Source of the DNA: Halieaceae bacterium UBA5044
Lineage (GTDB): Bacteria > Pseudomonadota > Gammaproteobacteria > Pseudomonadales > Halieaceae
Length of the DNA stretch: 64,000 nucleotides
Reading direction: 5' to 3'
NCBI GenBank assembly: GCA_002416125.1
Contig: DIBU01000001.1
Location: 186,001-250,000 of the forward strand
The translations under genes were made by a program, and so were the position numbers. The notes below the pieces were generated by a model that ran no database searches, was not told the origin of the DNA, and was given only the letters and a program-made list of their open reading frames with translations. Shown here in pieces: positions 45,177 to 55,286 of this stretch; the first letter of the stretch is position 1, and every line of letters starts with the position of its first letter.

Positions 45177-47264
45177 CTAGCTGTTGCGGGGCACGGCCAG
45201 CTGCGAGATATCCGCCACCCGCAGGAACCGCTCGCGCAGGCTGTGCAGGAGGCTCAACCGGTTGCCGCGCAGCACGGGATCCTCGGTGTTGACCATGACC
45301 TCGTCAAAGAAGGCATCGACCGGTGCCTGCAGGGCCGCCAGGCAGGACAGCGCTTCGCTGTAGGCACCGTCGGCGAGGTGCCCCTCGCTTTCACCGCCAA
45401 GCACGGCAAGGCGTTCCGCCAGCGTGTGCTCAGCAGGGTCCTGCAGCAGGTCGCTGCGCACGTCGCCAAAGCGGAAGCCGTCCTCCAGCTTGTCCAGGAT
45501 ATTGCTCACGCGCTTGTTGGCCGCGGCCAGCGCGGCCGCTTCCGGCAGCTGGCTGAACGCATGCACTGCGAGCACCCTGCGCTGCACATCCAGGGGCTTT
45601 CCGGGTTTGTTGGCGCTTACTGCCTTGAACACTTCCGCCGGGATATCCAGTTCCTCATACCAGGCGCGGAAGCGTTCCAGCATGTAGTCGAGTACCTGCT
45701 CCGCGGTGCCTTCCGCCACGGCATCGGCGCTGTAACCCTGCACTGCCAGCGCGAGGCACTCGCGCAGATCGAGATCCAGTTCCTTCTCGACGAGGATACG
45801 CAGTACCGCCAGCGACGCCCGGCGCAGGGCGAAGGGATCCCGTGAGCCAGTCGGGGGCTGGCCGATACCGAAGATGCCCACCAGCGTGTCCAGTCGGTCC
45901 GCCACACCCACGGCCGCCGCGGTCAGGCCCTGCGGCAGGCGGTCGCCTGCGTAGCGAGGCCAGTAATGTTCCTCAACCGCCGCCGCCACCTCGGGTGACT
46001 CACCGTCGTGCCGTGCGTAATAGGCCCCGGCAATACCCTGCATGTCGGCAAATTCCAGCACCATCTGCGTGCCCAGGTCCGCCTTGCAAAGCAGGCCGGC
46101 GCGCTCTGCGTCAGCCACGCTGCCACCGAGCTGTGCCGCCAGTTCCCCGGCCAGCCTCGACACCCGCTGTGACTTGTCGTAGAGCGAGCCCAGCTTTTGT
46201 TGGAAGACAATGCTGCGCAAGCCCTCGAGCCGCGAAAACAGGCTGTGCTGTTTGTCGGTTTCGAAAAAGAAGGCGGCGTCGCTGAGCCGCGGGCGGATAA
46301 CCCGTTCGTTGCCGGCAATCACCTGCGCCGGGTCCTTGCTCTCGATATTGCACAGGGTGATGAAGTGGGGCAGCAGAGCGCCATCGGCATCCACCAGGTG
46401 GAAGTACTTCTGGTGCTCCTTCATGGAAGATACCAGTGCCTCAGCAGGTACGCTGAGGAAGCGCGGTTCGAAGTTGCCCGTCAGCGCGACCGGCCATTCG
46501 ACCAGCCCGGTTACCTCATCCAGCAGATCCGGGTCGATCACCGCCTGCGCCTTCAGTGCGCTGGCCTCGACCTCAACCTGCTCGCGGATCATGGCGCGAC
46601 GCTCCTCGAAGTCAGCGATGACTTTCGCGCCGGCGAGGGTTTCTGCGTAGTCTTCCGGTCGTTCCAGGCGAATTTCGCCGCTGCTGTGGAAGCGGTGGCC
46701 GCGCGTGGTGTTGCCCGTAGGCAGACCGAGCACGGTGCCGAAATCGCTCTCGCCGCCGAGCATGGCCACCACCCAGTGCACCGGGCGCACAAACTCGACA
46801 CGGCTCGCGCCCCAGCGCATGCGCTTGGGAATCGGCAGCTCGCGGATGCTTTCGTGAATGATGTCGTTGAAGCTGCTGCGCAGCTGTGCGCCGGCCAGCG
46901 TGGTGCGCAGGCACAGGCGCGGCCCCTTGGGCGTGTCCACCACAGTCAGCGCTTCAGGTTCCAGCCCCTGCTTGCGCGCAAAGCCCACCGCCGCAGGCGT
47001 CCAGTTGCCCTGGTCGTCGCGCGCCCGGTCGGCGGGCGGCCCCTGTATTTCCTGCTCCCGGTCCGGCGCCTGCAGGGCGACGTCCTGAATCAGCACCGCC
47101 AGCCGGCGTGGCGCAGCGAACCAGCGCACGGCGCCATGCGTGAGTCCGCGCTGCGCCAGTCCGCCCACGATGCCATCGCGGAATGCGGTACCCAGCGTCT
47201 TCAGTGCCTTGGGCGGCAGCTCTTCGGTGCCCAGTTCAACCAGCAGTGTTTCGGTCTGGCTCAT
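45177..47264 (-). CDS. glyS: Glycyl-tRNA synthetase beta subunit
   Basis: Second subunit of the alpha2beta2 bacterial glycyl-tRNA synthetase. The 695 aa begin with TLLVELGTEELPPKALKTLG, the family signature, and end with the anticodon-binding domain (LSLLHSLRERFLRVADIS). Its ATG overlaps the glyQ stop by 4 nt (ATGA), so the subunits are coupled. Confidence 0.97.
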   Translation of the reverse strand: MSQTETLLVELGTEELPPKALKTLGTAFRDGIVGGLAQRGLTHGAVRWFAAPRRLAVLIQDVALQAPDREQEIQGPPADRARDDQGNWTPAAVGFARKQGLEPEALTVVDTPKGPRLCLRTTLAGAQLRSSFNDIIHESIRELPIPKRMRWGASRVEFVRPVHWVVAMLGGESDFGTVLGLPTGNTTRGHRFHSSGEIRLERPEDYAETLAGAKVIADFEERRAMIREQVEVEASALKAQAVIDPDLLDEVTGLVEWPVALTGNFEPRFLSVPAEALVSSMKEHQKYFHLVDADGALLPHFITLCNIESKDPAQVIAGNERVIRPRLSDAAFFFETDKQHSLFSRLEGLRSIVFQQKLGSLYDKSQRVSRLAGELAAQLGGSVADAERAGLLCKADLGTQMVLEFADMQGIAGAYYARHDGESPEVAAAVEEHYWPRYAGDRLPQGLTAAAVGVADRLDTLVGIFGIGQPPTGSRDPFALRRASLAVLRILVEKELDLDLRECLALAVQGYSADAVAEGTAEQVLDYMLERFRAWYEELDIPAEVFKAVSANKPGKPLDVQRRVLAVHAFSQLPEAAALAAANKRVSNILDKLEDGFRFGDVRSDLLQDPAEHTLAERLAVLGGESEGHLADGAYSEALSCLAALQAPVDAFFDEVMVNTEDPVLRGNRLSLLHSLRERFLRVADISQLAVPRNS

Positions 47265-48205
47265 GCCTGTGCCTCCTGGCGCATCGTACCCAGAACGTCC
47301 TCGCGCAGCGCCTGTTCGGCGAGCGGGAAGCCCAGTGCGGCACGCGCGTCAAAGTAGGCCTGTGCCACGCCCCGCGCCAGCGTGCGTACGCGCAGGATGT
47401 AGCGCTGGCGTTCGGTGACCGAAATGGCGTGACGGGCGTCGAGCAGGTTGAAGGTGTGTGAGGCCTTCATCACCATTTCATAGGCCGGCAGGGGCAGGTT
47501 GCGCTCGATCAGGCGCTGGGCTTCGCCTTCACAGTGGTCGAACTGGCCAAACAGCCAGTCGGTGTCGGCTTCCTCGAAGTTGTAGCGCGACATTTCCACT
47601 TCATTCTGGTGGAACACGTCGCCGTAGGTCACTGTGCCGGAGGGGCCCCGGGTCCACACCAGATCATAGAGGCTGTCCACGCCCTGCAGGTACATGGCAA
47701 TACGTTCCAGGCCGTAGGTGATCTCACCGCTCACCGGGTAGCACTCCAGGCCGCCGGCCTGCTGGAAATAGGTGAACTGGGTAACCTCCATGCCGTTCAA
47801 CCAGACCTCCCAGCCCAGCCCCCAGGCGCCCAGCGTGGGCGACTCCCAGTTGTCCTCGACGAAACGAATGTCGTGCACCGCGCTGTCGATTCCCAGTGCC
47901 TGCAATGACTGCAGATAGAGCTCCTGGAATTCCGCTGGCGAAGGCTTCATGATCACCTGGAACTGGTAGTAGTGTTGCAGGCGGTTGGGGTTTTCGCCAT
48001 AGCGCCCGTCGGTGGGCCGGCGACTGGGCTGGACGTAGGCGGCATTCCAGCTCTCCGGGCCGATTGCACGCAGGAAGGTGGCCGGGTGGAAGGTCCCCGC
48101 ACCCACCTCCATATCCAGCGGCTGCAGGATCACACAACCCTGCTCAGCCCAGAATTGCTGGAGGGTAAGAATCAGGTCCTGAAAGGACAACGGAGCTGGG
48201 GACAC
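47261..48205 (-). CDS. glyQ: Glycyl-tRNA synthetase alpha subunit
   Basis: Catalytic class II core. 314 aa from a GTG at 48205 with AGGTG 5 nt upstream. Signature segments: FQDLILTLQQFWAEQGCVI, VQPSRRPTDGRYGENPNRLQ, and a motif 3 region near TYGLERIAMYLQ. Transcribed divergently from djlA. Confidence 0.97.
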   Translation of the reverse strand: MSPAPLSFQDLILTLQQFWAEQGCVILQPLDMEVGAGTFHPATFLRAIGPESWNAAYVQPSRRPTDGRYGENPNRLQHYYQFQVIMKPSPAEFQELYLQSLQALGIDSAVHDIRFVEDNWESPTLGAWGLGWEVWLNGMEVTQFTYFQQAGGLECYPVSGEITYGLERIAMYLQGVDSLYDLVWTRGPSGTVTYGDVFHQNEVEMSRYNFEEADTDWLFGQFDHCEGEAQRLIERNLPLPAYEMVMKASHTFNLLDARHAISVTERQRYILRVRTLARGVAQAYFDARAALGFPLAEQALREDVLGTMRQEAQA

Positions 48206-48329
48206 GGCAACACCTGTTCGCGGTTCGCAAAAAAGCTGGGTAGTATACAGCCACTTCAGCCCGCATTGTATGCGGGGTTCCTTCTTCTCATCACGCCGGC
48301 CGGCCGCAGGAGCTGGCAGCAGGAGCAGT

Positions 48330-49112
48330 ATGTTTTACGGCAAAGTGGTCGCGGGCCTGCTGGGCCTCGTGCTCGGTGGCCCTATCGGCCTGGTGATTGG
48401 CCTGTTTCTCGGCCACCAGTTTGACCGCGGACTGCGGCGCACGATGGAGGCGCATTCGCCGGAGAACATCGCCCGTATCAAGGAGCGCTTCTTCGAGACG
48501 ATCTTCCTGCTGCTGGGGCACCTGGCCAAGGCAGATGGCCGTATTTCCCAGGGCGAGGTCGACCATACCGAGATGATCATCCGCCAAATGGGGCTGACCA
48601 GCGCCCAGCGGCAGCGCGCCATCGAGTTGTTCAAGCGCGGCGCGGCGCCCGGGTTTGATGTCGCCAGCTGCGTCGCCGACTTTCAGGCGGTGTGCGGCCG
48701 GCAGATAGCCCTGCGCCAGACGCTGCTCATGTTCCTCGTGTCCCTGGCCGTGGTGGACCACGGTATCGAGGCCGCTGAGCGCCGCGTGCTCGACAACCTG
48801 GCGGGTCTGCTGGGCTTCAACCCGTCACACGTGGAACAGCTGCTGCGTATGGCCCAGGCCCAGGGTCAGTTCCATCACGGTGGTGCCCAGCAGTCCGGCC
48901 CGGATCGCCTGCAGGCAGCCTACGCCGCGCTGGGTGTGAGCCCCGAGGTGAACGACCGCGAGCTGAAACGGGCCTACCGCAAGCTGATGAGTGAGCATCA
49001 CCCGGACAAGTTGATTGCCCAGGGCGTGCCGGAGGACATGCTGAAAGTCGCTACCGAGAAGTCGCAGGAAATCACCGCGGCTTACGAGCTGATCACCCGC
49101 GCCCGCAAGTAG
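48330..49112 (+). CDS. djlA: Membrane-anchored DnaJ-like co-chaperone DjlA
   Basis: Type III J-domain protein that stimulates DnaK at the inner membrane. The ATG at 48330 follows AGGAG. In 260 aa: an N-terminal Gly-rich membrane helix (about 6-27, GLLGLVLGGPIGLVIGLFLG), a TerB-like helical domain, and a C-terminal J domain with HPD at 224-226. Domain order matches E. coli DjlA, which is slightly longer. Confidence 0.9.
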   Translation: MFYGKVVAGLLGLVLGGPIGLVIGLFLGHQFDRGLRRTMEAHSPENIARIKERFFETIFLLLGHLAKADGRISQGEVDHTEMIIRQMGLTSAQRQRAIELFKRGAAPGFDVASCVADFQAVCGRQIALRQTLLMFLVSLAVVDHGIEAAERRVLDNLAGLLGFNPSHVEQLLRMAQAQGQFHHGGAQQSGPDRLQAAYAALGVSPEVNDRELKRAYRKLMSEHHPDKLIAQGVPEDMLKVATEKSQEITAAYELITRARK

Positions 49113-49184
49113 CAGTCCGCGCCTGCCGCGGCGCTGCGCTGGCCCTTGTGCTACGCTGGGCGACCCGAGACCGCCACCCTGCCC

Positions 49185-50273
49185 ATGATGATTGTCGTTG
49201 CCACCCTGCTGCTGCTCCTGGTTACGCTGCTCCCCCTGTGGCGTCACCCCCATTGGCTGGTGCGCGGTCTGGAGTTTCCGCGCCTGCTGCTGGCAACCGC
49301 GGCGCTGTTGCTGCTTGTGGCACAGAGCCTCCTGCTGCAGCCGGACCGTGCGCTGAGCTGGACGCTGCTCTCGGTGACGGGCGCCTGCCTGCTGTGGCAG
49401 CTGTGGTGGATTCTGCCCTACACACCGCTCTGGCCGCGGGAGGTGAAGTCGGCACTCAGCGATGCGCCGGAGGAACGTCGGCTGTCCATCCTCACCGCCA
49501 ACGTGCTCACCACCAACCGCGACGCCCGCACCCTCCTGCAGCTGGTGCAGGACTGTGCACCGGATGTACTGGTCACACTGGAGTCGGACCAGTGGTGGCA
49601 GGATCAGCTGGACGCGCTGCAGCCCGCCATGCCCCATGCCCTGAAGTGCCCGCTGGACAACTTCTACGGCATGCACGTGTATTCCCGCCTGCCGCTGGAT
49701 GAGGCGAGTATCGATTTCCTGGTCGAGGACGATGTGCCCTCGATGCACGCGGTGCTTACGCTGCCCTCGGGTGACCGGGTGCGGGTGCATTTCCTGCACC
49801 CCGCGCCGCCCAGTCCCACGGAAAACCCGCAGTCGGCCGAACGCGATGCCGAGCTGGTGATCGTCGCGCGCAGCGTTGCCGGCAGCCAGCTGCCGGTAGT
49901 GGTCACCGGAGACCTCAACGATGTGGCCTGGTCGCCGACCACCCGCCTGTTCCGCGCTATCAGCGGCCTGCTGGACCCGCGCGTGGGACGCGGCATGTTC
50001 AACACCTTCCACGCACACTATCCGTTCCTGCGCTGGCCCCTGGACCACCTGTTCCACAGTGATGATTTCACCCTGCGCAGCTTGCGTCGCCTGCCGCCCT
50101 TCGGCTCGGATCACTTCGCGCTGTTTACCGAACTGGTGTTGGCGCCGGTTCGGGGTGCAGACCAGGACGGTCTGGAGCCCACAGGCGAGGATCACGCACG
50201 TGCGCGCTCGATCGCCGCGGCACAACAGGTCAGCGCCGCCTCGGTACCGACACCCGGGGAGCCCGCAGCATGA
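49185..50273 (+). CDS. Membrane-anchored endonuclease/exonuclease/phosphatase family protein
   Basis: 362 aa from the ATG at 49185 (a second ATG follows at once). Three hydrophobic segments in the first 90 residues anchor a C-terminal EEP domain with LTANVLTTN, a catalytic-type TGDLNDVAWS, PLDHLFHSD and SDHFAL. The family hydrolyses phosphodiesters in nucleic acids or lipids; the substrate here is unknown. The end overlaps the next membrane protein gene by 4 nt (ATGA). Confidence 0.8.
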   Translation: MMIVVATLLLLLVTLLPLWRHPHWLVRGLEFPRLLLATAALLLLVAQSLLLQPDRALSWTLLSVTGACLLWQLWWILPYTPLWPREVKSALSDAPEERRLSILTANVLTTNRDARTLLQLVQDCAPDVLVTLESDQWWQDQLDALQPAMPHALKCPLDNFYGMHVYSRLPLDEASIDFLVEDDVPSMHAVLTLPSGDRVRVHFLHPAPPSPTENPQSAERDAELVIVARSVAGSQLPVVVTGDLNDVAWSPTTRLFRAISGLLDPRVGRGMFNTFHAHYPFLRWPLDHLFHSDDFTLRSLRRLPPFGSDHFALFTELVLAPVRGADQDGLEPTGEDHARARSIAAAQQVSAASVPTPGEPAA

Positions 50274-51034
50274 CGCGATCGCAGTGGCTGTTGGTGCTCG
50301 CGGTACCGGTGCTCTGTGCAGTGGGCTGGAGCGGTGTTCTCGATCGTCTCTCTACCGAGTATCTGGACGCCGCACTGCTCGGCTCTGGCGCAGTCTACGC
50401 CACGGCCCGGGGCATCAATGCGCTGGTATCGGTATTGCAGGGGACGGAGGTCAATGCGTTTCTGCTCACCTTCACCGTCGGTGAACTGCTGGACCCGGTG
50501 AATGATCTTGTCGAGCGTTTCTCGGCGGTGATGATGGTTGCGCTGGGTGCTCTCGCCCTGCAGAAAATCCTGCTGGTTGTGGTGTCCCATGTCAGCTTCA
50601 ACATACTTCTCACGGCGCTGGGCGTCCTGGGCATGCTGGCGGCCGTGTGGGGTACGCGGCGTCAGGCGGCGATTGCCACGCGGCTGTTTCTGGTGATGGT
50701 GGTACTGCGTTTCGCCCTGGCGCTGGTGGTGCTGGCCAACAGCTGGGTGGACGCGGTGTTTCTCAAGGACAACGAGGCTGTGCAGTATCAGGCGGTGCAG
50801 GGTTTCCACGGCGAGCTGAACGCGGCCAGTGACCTGGCGGATGGCTCTGCCCGCGGCCTGTCTGCGCTGGATATCCGGCAACGCATAGCGGCGCTGGGAG
50901 ACCAGGTCAGTGACTTCGCCGCGAGCCTCATCAACCTGCTGATGTCCCTGGTGCTGAAGTCGATTCTGCTGCCACTGGGCTTCTTCTACCTGGCCCTGGC
51001 GCTGTTGCGGCGCCTGCTCAATTTCCTCGGTTGA
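50270..51034 (+). CDS. Hypothetical integral membrane protein
   Basis: 254 aa with about five hydrophobic segments (roughly 6-20, 87-105, 111-127, 135-157, 218-249) and a soluble loop between the fourth and fifth rich in polar residues. No family recognised. Start overlaps the end of the EEP-hydrolase gene, so a shared role is likely. Convergent with trkH, 33 nt away. Confidence 0.65.
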   Translation: MTRSQWLLVLAVPVLCAVGWSGVLDRLSTEYLDAALLGSGAVYATARGINALVSVLQGTEVNAFLLTFTVGELLDPVNDLVERFSAVMMVALGALALQKILLVVVSHVSFNILLTALGVLGMLAAVWGTRRQAAIATRLFLVMVVLRFALALVVLANSWVDAVFLKDNEAVQYQAVQGFHGELNAASDLADGSARGLSALDIRQRIAALGDQVSDFAASLINLLMSLVLKSILLPLGFFYLALALLRRLLNFLG

Positions 51035-51067
51035 GCCGGGCAGCCCGGGCGCCGTATCCGCGCACTA

Positions 51068-52516
51068 TCACAGGCGCCAGAACATGGGCGTAAACAGCAC
51101 CAGCAGGGTAAAGATTTCCAGGCGGCCGAGCAGCATGGCGAGGCAGAGCAGCCCCTTCGCAAAGGGGCTGATGCTCGCGTAATTGGCGGAGACCTCACCC
51201 AGGCCAGGCCCGAGGTTGTTGATCGATGCCGCTACGGCAGAAAACGCGGTCAGGAAGTCCATGCCGGTGCCCAGCAGGGCGAGCATGATGGTGACAAAGA
51301 CAAACATGTACACCGCGAAGAAGCTCCACACCGCGCTGACCACGGAGGCCTCGACCCGGTGCTTGCCGATTTTCAGCGGGATGATCGCTTTCGGGTGGAC
51401 CAGCTGCTTCAGTTCACGCACACCCTGTTTCGCGATCAGCATCAGGCGTACGGCCTTGATACCGCCGGCCGTGGAGCCCACGCAGCCACCCATGAAGGAG
51501 AACATGATGAGCATGACCGGCAGGAATGTGGGCCAGCCAGCGAAGTCCTGGGTGGCAAAGCCTGTGGTGGTGGTGATGGAGATGGTCTGGAACAGGCCGT
51601 GCACCAGGCTCTCGCTGAGCGGCAGGGTATCGGTCAGGATAAGGTAGCTGCAGGTGACCGCGATGCCGATCAGCAACACGCCGAGGAAGAAGCGGGACTC
51701 GGAGTCCTGCCGGTAGCCGGCGAGGCTGCGGCGACGCCAGGAGAGGAAGTGCAGGCCGAAATTCATCGCGGAAATCACCATGAACAGGCTGCAGATCAGC
51801 AGGATCGTGTTGCTCTCGAAATAGCCCATACTGGCGTCGTGCGTGGAAAAACCGCCAATGGCCACGGTTGAAAAGGCGTGTGCAACGGCGTCAAAACCGG
51901 TCATTCCCGCCGCCCAGAACGCCAGCGCGCAGACAGCGGTCAGGCCCAGGTAGACAAAAAACAGCGCCTTGGCGGTTTCCGCGATGCGCGGTGTCAGCTT
52001 GCGGTCTTTGGTCGGCCCCGGAATCTCGGCGCGGTACAGCTGCATGCCGCCGATGCCGAGCATGGGCAGTACCGCCACGGCGATCACGATGATCCCGATG
52101 CCGCCCAGCCACTGCAGCAGCTGGCGGTAGATGAGAATGGAGCGTGGCAGCACATCCAGGCCGGTAATCACCGTCGCACCGGTCGTGGTCAGCCCGGAGA
52201 TCGATTCGAAAATCGCATCCATGGCGCTCAGCTCCAGCCCCGCAGTCAACATGAAGGGCAGCGAGCCGGCCAGGCCCAGCACGGTCCAGAACAGCGACGT
52301 GACGAGAAAACCGTCGCGGATGCGCAGCTCATGGCGCACATGCTGTACCGGCAGCCAGCTCAGCAGGCCTGCGGTGAAGGTCAGCGCCAGCGCGCTGGCA
52401 AAGCTGGTGACAGTGTGGTCGTCATCCAGCAGGGCCACGCCCATGGGGACCAGCAGGGTGCTGCTGAACAGCATCAGCAACAGGCCCAGAATGCGCAGCG
52501 TTACGCTCAGGTGCAC
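51068..52516 (-). CDS. trkH: Trk potassium uptake protein TrkH
   Basis: K+ channel-like membrane subunit. 482 aa from a GTG at 52516. Four pore-loop selectivity segments are visible: TTTGATVI, STVAIGGFS, TTTTGFAT and NNLGPGLG. It lies 9 nt after trkA, its cytoplasmic regulator; the adjacency suggests direct pairing. Confidence 0.95.
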   Translation of the reverse strand: MHLSVTLRILGLLLMLFSSTLLVPMGVALLDDDHTVTSFASALALTFTAGLLSWLPVQHVRHELRIRDGFLVTSLFWTVLGLAGSLPFMLTAGLELSAMDAIFESISGLTTTGATVITGLDVLPRSILIYRQLLQWLGGIGIIVIAVAVLPMLGIGGMQLYRAEIPGPTKDRKLTPRIAETAKALFFVYLGLTAVCALAFWAAGMTGFDAVAHAFSTVAIGGFSTHDASMGYFESNTILLICSLFMVISAMNFGLHFLSWRRRSLAGYRQDSESRFFLGVLLIGIAVTCSYLILTDTLPLSESLVHGLFQTISITTTTGFATQDFAGWPTFLPVMLIMFSFMGGCVGSTAGGIKAVRLMLIAKQGVRELKQLVHPKAIIPLKIGKHRVEASVVSAVWSFFAVYMFVFVTIMLALLGTGMDFLTAFSAVAASINNLGPGLGEVSANYASISPFAKGLLCLAMLLGRLEIFTLLVLFTPMFWRL

Positions 52517-52525
52517 GCGACAGGC

Positions 52526-53902
52526 CTAGGAAAAGAAGCCGAAACCGACCGCGAACAGCTTCTCCACGGCGGAGATGCGGCTGCGATCGGTGAGGAACAG
52601 CACGACGTGGTCATCCGCTTCCACAAGCACGTGCCTGTGGGCAATCAACACTTCGTCGCCGCGCACAATGGCGCCAATGGTCACGCCCTCCGGCAGATTG
52701 ATCTCTTCCAGGCGGCGCCCGACGACCCGGGAGGAATAGGCGTCGCCACGTGCCGTGACTTCAATCGCCTCCGCCGCGCCGCGACGCAGGGAATGCACAT
52801 TGGAAATGTCGCCGCGGCGCACATGGGTCAGCAGGCTGCCAATGGTGATCTGCTGCGGTGAAATGGCGATATCGATCTCGTCCCCGACGAGGTCGGCATA
52901 GGCGGGATTGGTGATCAGCGTAATGACTTTCTTCGCCCCCATGCGCTTGGCGAGCATGGACATCATGATGTTTGATTCATCGTTGTTGGTCAGCGCGCAG
53001 AACACATCAGTGGACTCGATGTTTTCGCTGGTCAACAACCCGGGCTCGGAAGCGCTGCCGTGCAGCACGATCGCGTGCTTCAAAGACTCCGAGAGCACCC
53101 GGCAGCGCGGGTACGACTGTTCGATGACCTTCACCTGGTAGTCGCGCTCGATACTCTGCGCCAGCGTTGCCCCGATGTTGCCGCCGCCCGCGATCATCAC
53201 CCGCTGGTAGGGCTTGTCGATCTTGCGCAGCTCGGACATGACCTTGCGGATGTCCTTGCGGGCAGCGATGAAAAACACTTCATCGTCCACCTCAACCACC
53301 GTATCGCCCTCCGGGATAATGGCCCGGTCGCGGCGGAAGATGGCGGCCACACGGGTATCCACCTTGGGCATGTGCGTGCGAATGTCCTGCAGCTCATGGC
53401 CGACGATGGGGCCGCCGTGAAAGGCGCGCACGGCCACCAGCTGGATGCGGCCATCGGCGAAATCGAGTACCTGCAGGGCGCCCGGGTTGGCGATCAGTTC
53501 GACAATGTTCTTGGTGACCAGCTGCTCCGGCCCGATGATGACGTCCACCGGGATATTGTCCGGTGTAAACAGTTTTTCCTGGTGTGCGAGGTAGTTGGGT
53601 GCGCGCACCCGGGATATCTTGGTGGGCGTGTTGAACAGGGAGTGGGCAATCTGGCAGGCCATCATGTTGATTTCGTCGCTGTTGGTCACGGCGATCAGCA
53701 TGTCGGCGTCATCGGCGCCCGCCTGGTACAGGGTGTCGGGGTGTGAAGCGCTGCCGCTGACCGTGCCGATGTCCAGCCGGTCCTGCAGTTCGCGCAGGCG
53801 GTCGGCATCGGTGTCGACGACGGTGATGTCGTTCTGTTCGTTTGCCAGGTGCTCGGCGAGTGTTCCGCCTACCTGACCCGCACCCAGTATGATGATCTTC
53901 AT
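52526..53902 (-). CDS. trkA: Trk system potassium transport regulator TrkA
   Basis: Peripheral NAD(H)-binding protein gating TrkH. The 458 aa contain two RCK units; the first Rossmann loop is GAGQVGG (residues 7-13) and the second is AGGGNIG, each followed by a TrkA-C domain. Part of the leftward def-fmt-rsmB-trkA-trkH series, 85 nt after rsmB. Confidence 0.96.
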   Translation of the reverse strand: MKIIILGAGQVGGTLAEHLANEQNDITVVDTDADRLRELQDRLDIGTVSGSASHPDTLYQAGADDADMLIAVTNSDEINMMACQIAHSLFNTPTKISRVRAPNYLAHQEKLFTPDNIPVDVIIGPEQLVTKNIVELIANPGALQVLDFADGRIQLVAVRAFHGGPIVGHELQDIRTHMPKVDTRVAAIFRRDRAIIPEGDTVVEVDDEVFFIAARKDIRKVMSELRKIDKPYQRVMIAGGGNIGATLAQSIERDYQVKVIEQSYPRCRVLSESLKHAIVLHGSASEPGLLTSENIESTDVFCALTNNDESNIMMSMLAKRMGAKKVITLITNPAYADLVGDEIDIAISPQQITIGSLLTHVRRGDISNVHSLRRGAAEAIEVTARGDAYSSRVVGRRLEEINLPEGVTIGAIVRGDEVLIAHRHVLVEADDHVVLFLTDRSRISAVEKLFAVGFGFFS

Positions 53903-53987
53903 GGTTGGGGCGACCCCCCTGAAATTCCCGCCACCTTAATGAAAAGGCCCGCAAAATGTAAGGGTGCAGGGGTTGTAATACTGCACT

Positions 53988-55286
53988 CTAGGCCGGGCTT
54001 TTCGCGCGCCGCCGCAGCAGGCTGAAAAACAGGCCGTCCGGGCCGCCGGGGCGAGGCAGGATCTGGTTGCCTGCCGCCCTGGGCGTGCCGACGTTCAGTG
54101 GCAGCGATTCGGCGTCTTCCCTGCGCGCGAGGAAGGCGGCGATGACACCACTGTTCTCCGCCTCCAGCACCGAGCAGGTGACGTACAGCAGCGTGCCGCC
54201 GGGTGCCAGCAGGGGCCACAGACCATCGAGGATCGCACCCTGCTGCGCGGCCAGTGCAGGAATGTCCTCGGGGCGGCGCAGCAGCTTGACATCGGGATGG
54301 CGACGGATCACGCCGCTGGCAGAACAGGGCGCATCGACCAGGATGTGGTGAAACTGCTCAGCGGGCAGCAGGGCCGGGGGGCGGGCCGCATCGCCGCAGA
54401 GCACCGTGGCGTGCAGCTGCAGCCGCTGCAGGTTATCGCGCACGCGCTGCAAGCGCGCTTCATCGACATCCATGGCGGTGAGCGCGATGTCCGGGTGTCG
54501 CTCCAGCAGATGGCAGGCCTTGCCGCCGGGTGCTGCGCAGGCATCCAGCACCCGCGCGCCGGGACCCGGCGCAAGCAGCAGCGCCGCCACCTGTGCGGCC
54601 TCATCCTGCACGCTGGCCAGGCCCTCGGCAAAGCCCGGCAGCAGAGCGACGTCCGCGGGGGCCTCGAGGTAGATGGCCTCCGGCGCCAGGGCCCCGGCCT
54701 GCGCCGGCATGCCCGCATCGGCCAGACGTTGCAGGTACTGTTCGCGGGAGGCGCGCTGTGCGTTCACCCGCAGCACCATCGGCGGCTGTGCGTTATTGGC
54801 CTGCAGCAGGGCCTCGGCGTCTTCCGGCCAGTCGGTCTGCAAGGCGTCGTACAACCATTGAGGGTGCGCGCAGCGCGCTGCCGGACCAAGCGTCTCGGCC
54901 AGCGCGGTGCGTTCCCGCAGGAAGCGTCGCAGTACAGCGTTGCAGAGGCCGCGCGCCCAGTCCTTTTTCAGCGCCCGCGTGGCGCCGACACTGGCGGCAA
55001 CGGCAGCGTGGTCGGGGATTCGCGTGTCTTCCAGTTGGTACAGCCCGAGCAGCAGCAGTGCCTCGATGTCGCTGTCCTTGCTGCGCAGGGGCTTGTCCAG
55101 CAGCGCCTGCAGCTGCGGGTAGAGCCGCGGGTACAGTCTCAGGGTGCCGTAGCAGAGCTGTTGCAGCAGGCCCCGGTCGCGGCTGCTGACCGTCTCCAGT
55201 GCGGCGGGGAGCAGCGCATTCAGCGACCCGCCCTGCAGTACGCCGGCGATAGCCTGCGCCGCCGCGGCCCGGGTATCTGTGGTCAT
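53988..55286 (-). CDS. rsmB: 16S rRNA (cytosine-967-C5)-methyltransferase
   Basis: Methylates C967 of 16S rRNA. 432 aa: an N-terminal NusB-like RNA-binding domain, then a SAM methyltransferase core with DACAAPGGKACHLLE, the DAPCSASGV motif with its essential Cys, and the catalytic Cys in YVTCSVLEAEN. Starts with an ATG that overlaps the fmt stop by 1 nt. Confidence 0.95.
   Translation of the reverse strand: MTTDTRAAAAQAIAGVLQGGSLNALLPAALETVSSRDRGLLQQLCYGTLRLYPRLYPQLQALLDKPLRSKDSDIEALLLLGLYQLEDTRIPDHAAVAASVGATRALKKDWARGLCNAVLRRFLRERTALAETLGPAARCAHPQWLYDALQTDWPEDAEALLQANNAQPPMVLRVNAQRASREQYLQRLADAGMPAQAGALAPEAIYLEAPADVALLPGFAEGLASVQDEAAQVAALLLAPGPGARVLDACAAPGGKACHLLERHPDIALTAMDVDEARLQRVRDNLQRLQLHATVLCGDAARPPALLPAEQFHHILVDAPCSASGVIRRHPDVKLLRRPEDIPALAAQQGAILDGLWPLLAPGGTLLYVTCSVLEAENSGVIAAFLARREDAESLPLNVGTPRAAGNQILPRPGGPDGLFFSLLRRRAKSPA

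Noticed and set aside
44367..45845. 492-aa open frame antisense to rmuC and glyS
   Set aside because: It spans two real genes on the other strand and has no recognisable domain.
48823..48838. CGTCACACGTGGAACA in djlA, a parS-like sequence
   Set aside because: Two mismatches to the consensus, both in the left half; the coding context (HVEQ) explains it. Not called a site without binding data.
48825..50225. 466-aa minus-strand frame opposite djlA and the EEP gene
   Set aside because: Gln/His/Arg-rich shadow typical of high-GC antisense frames.
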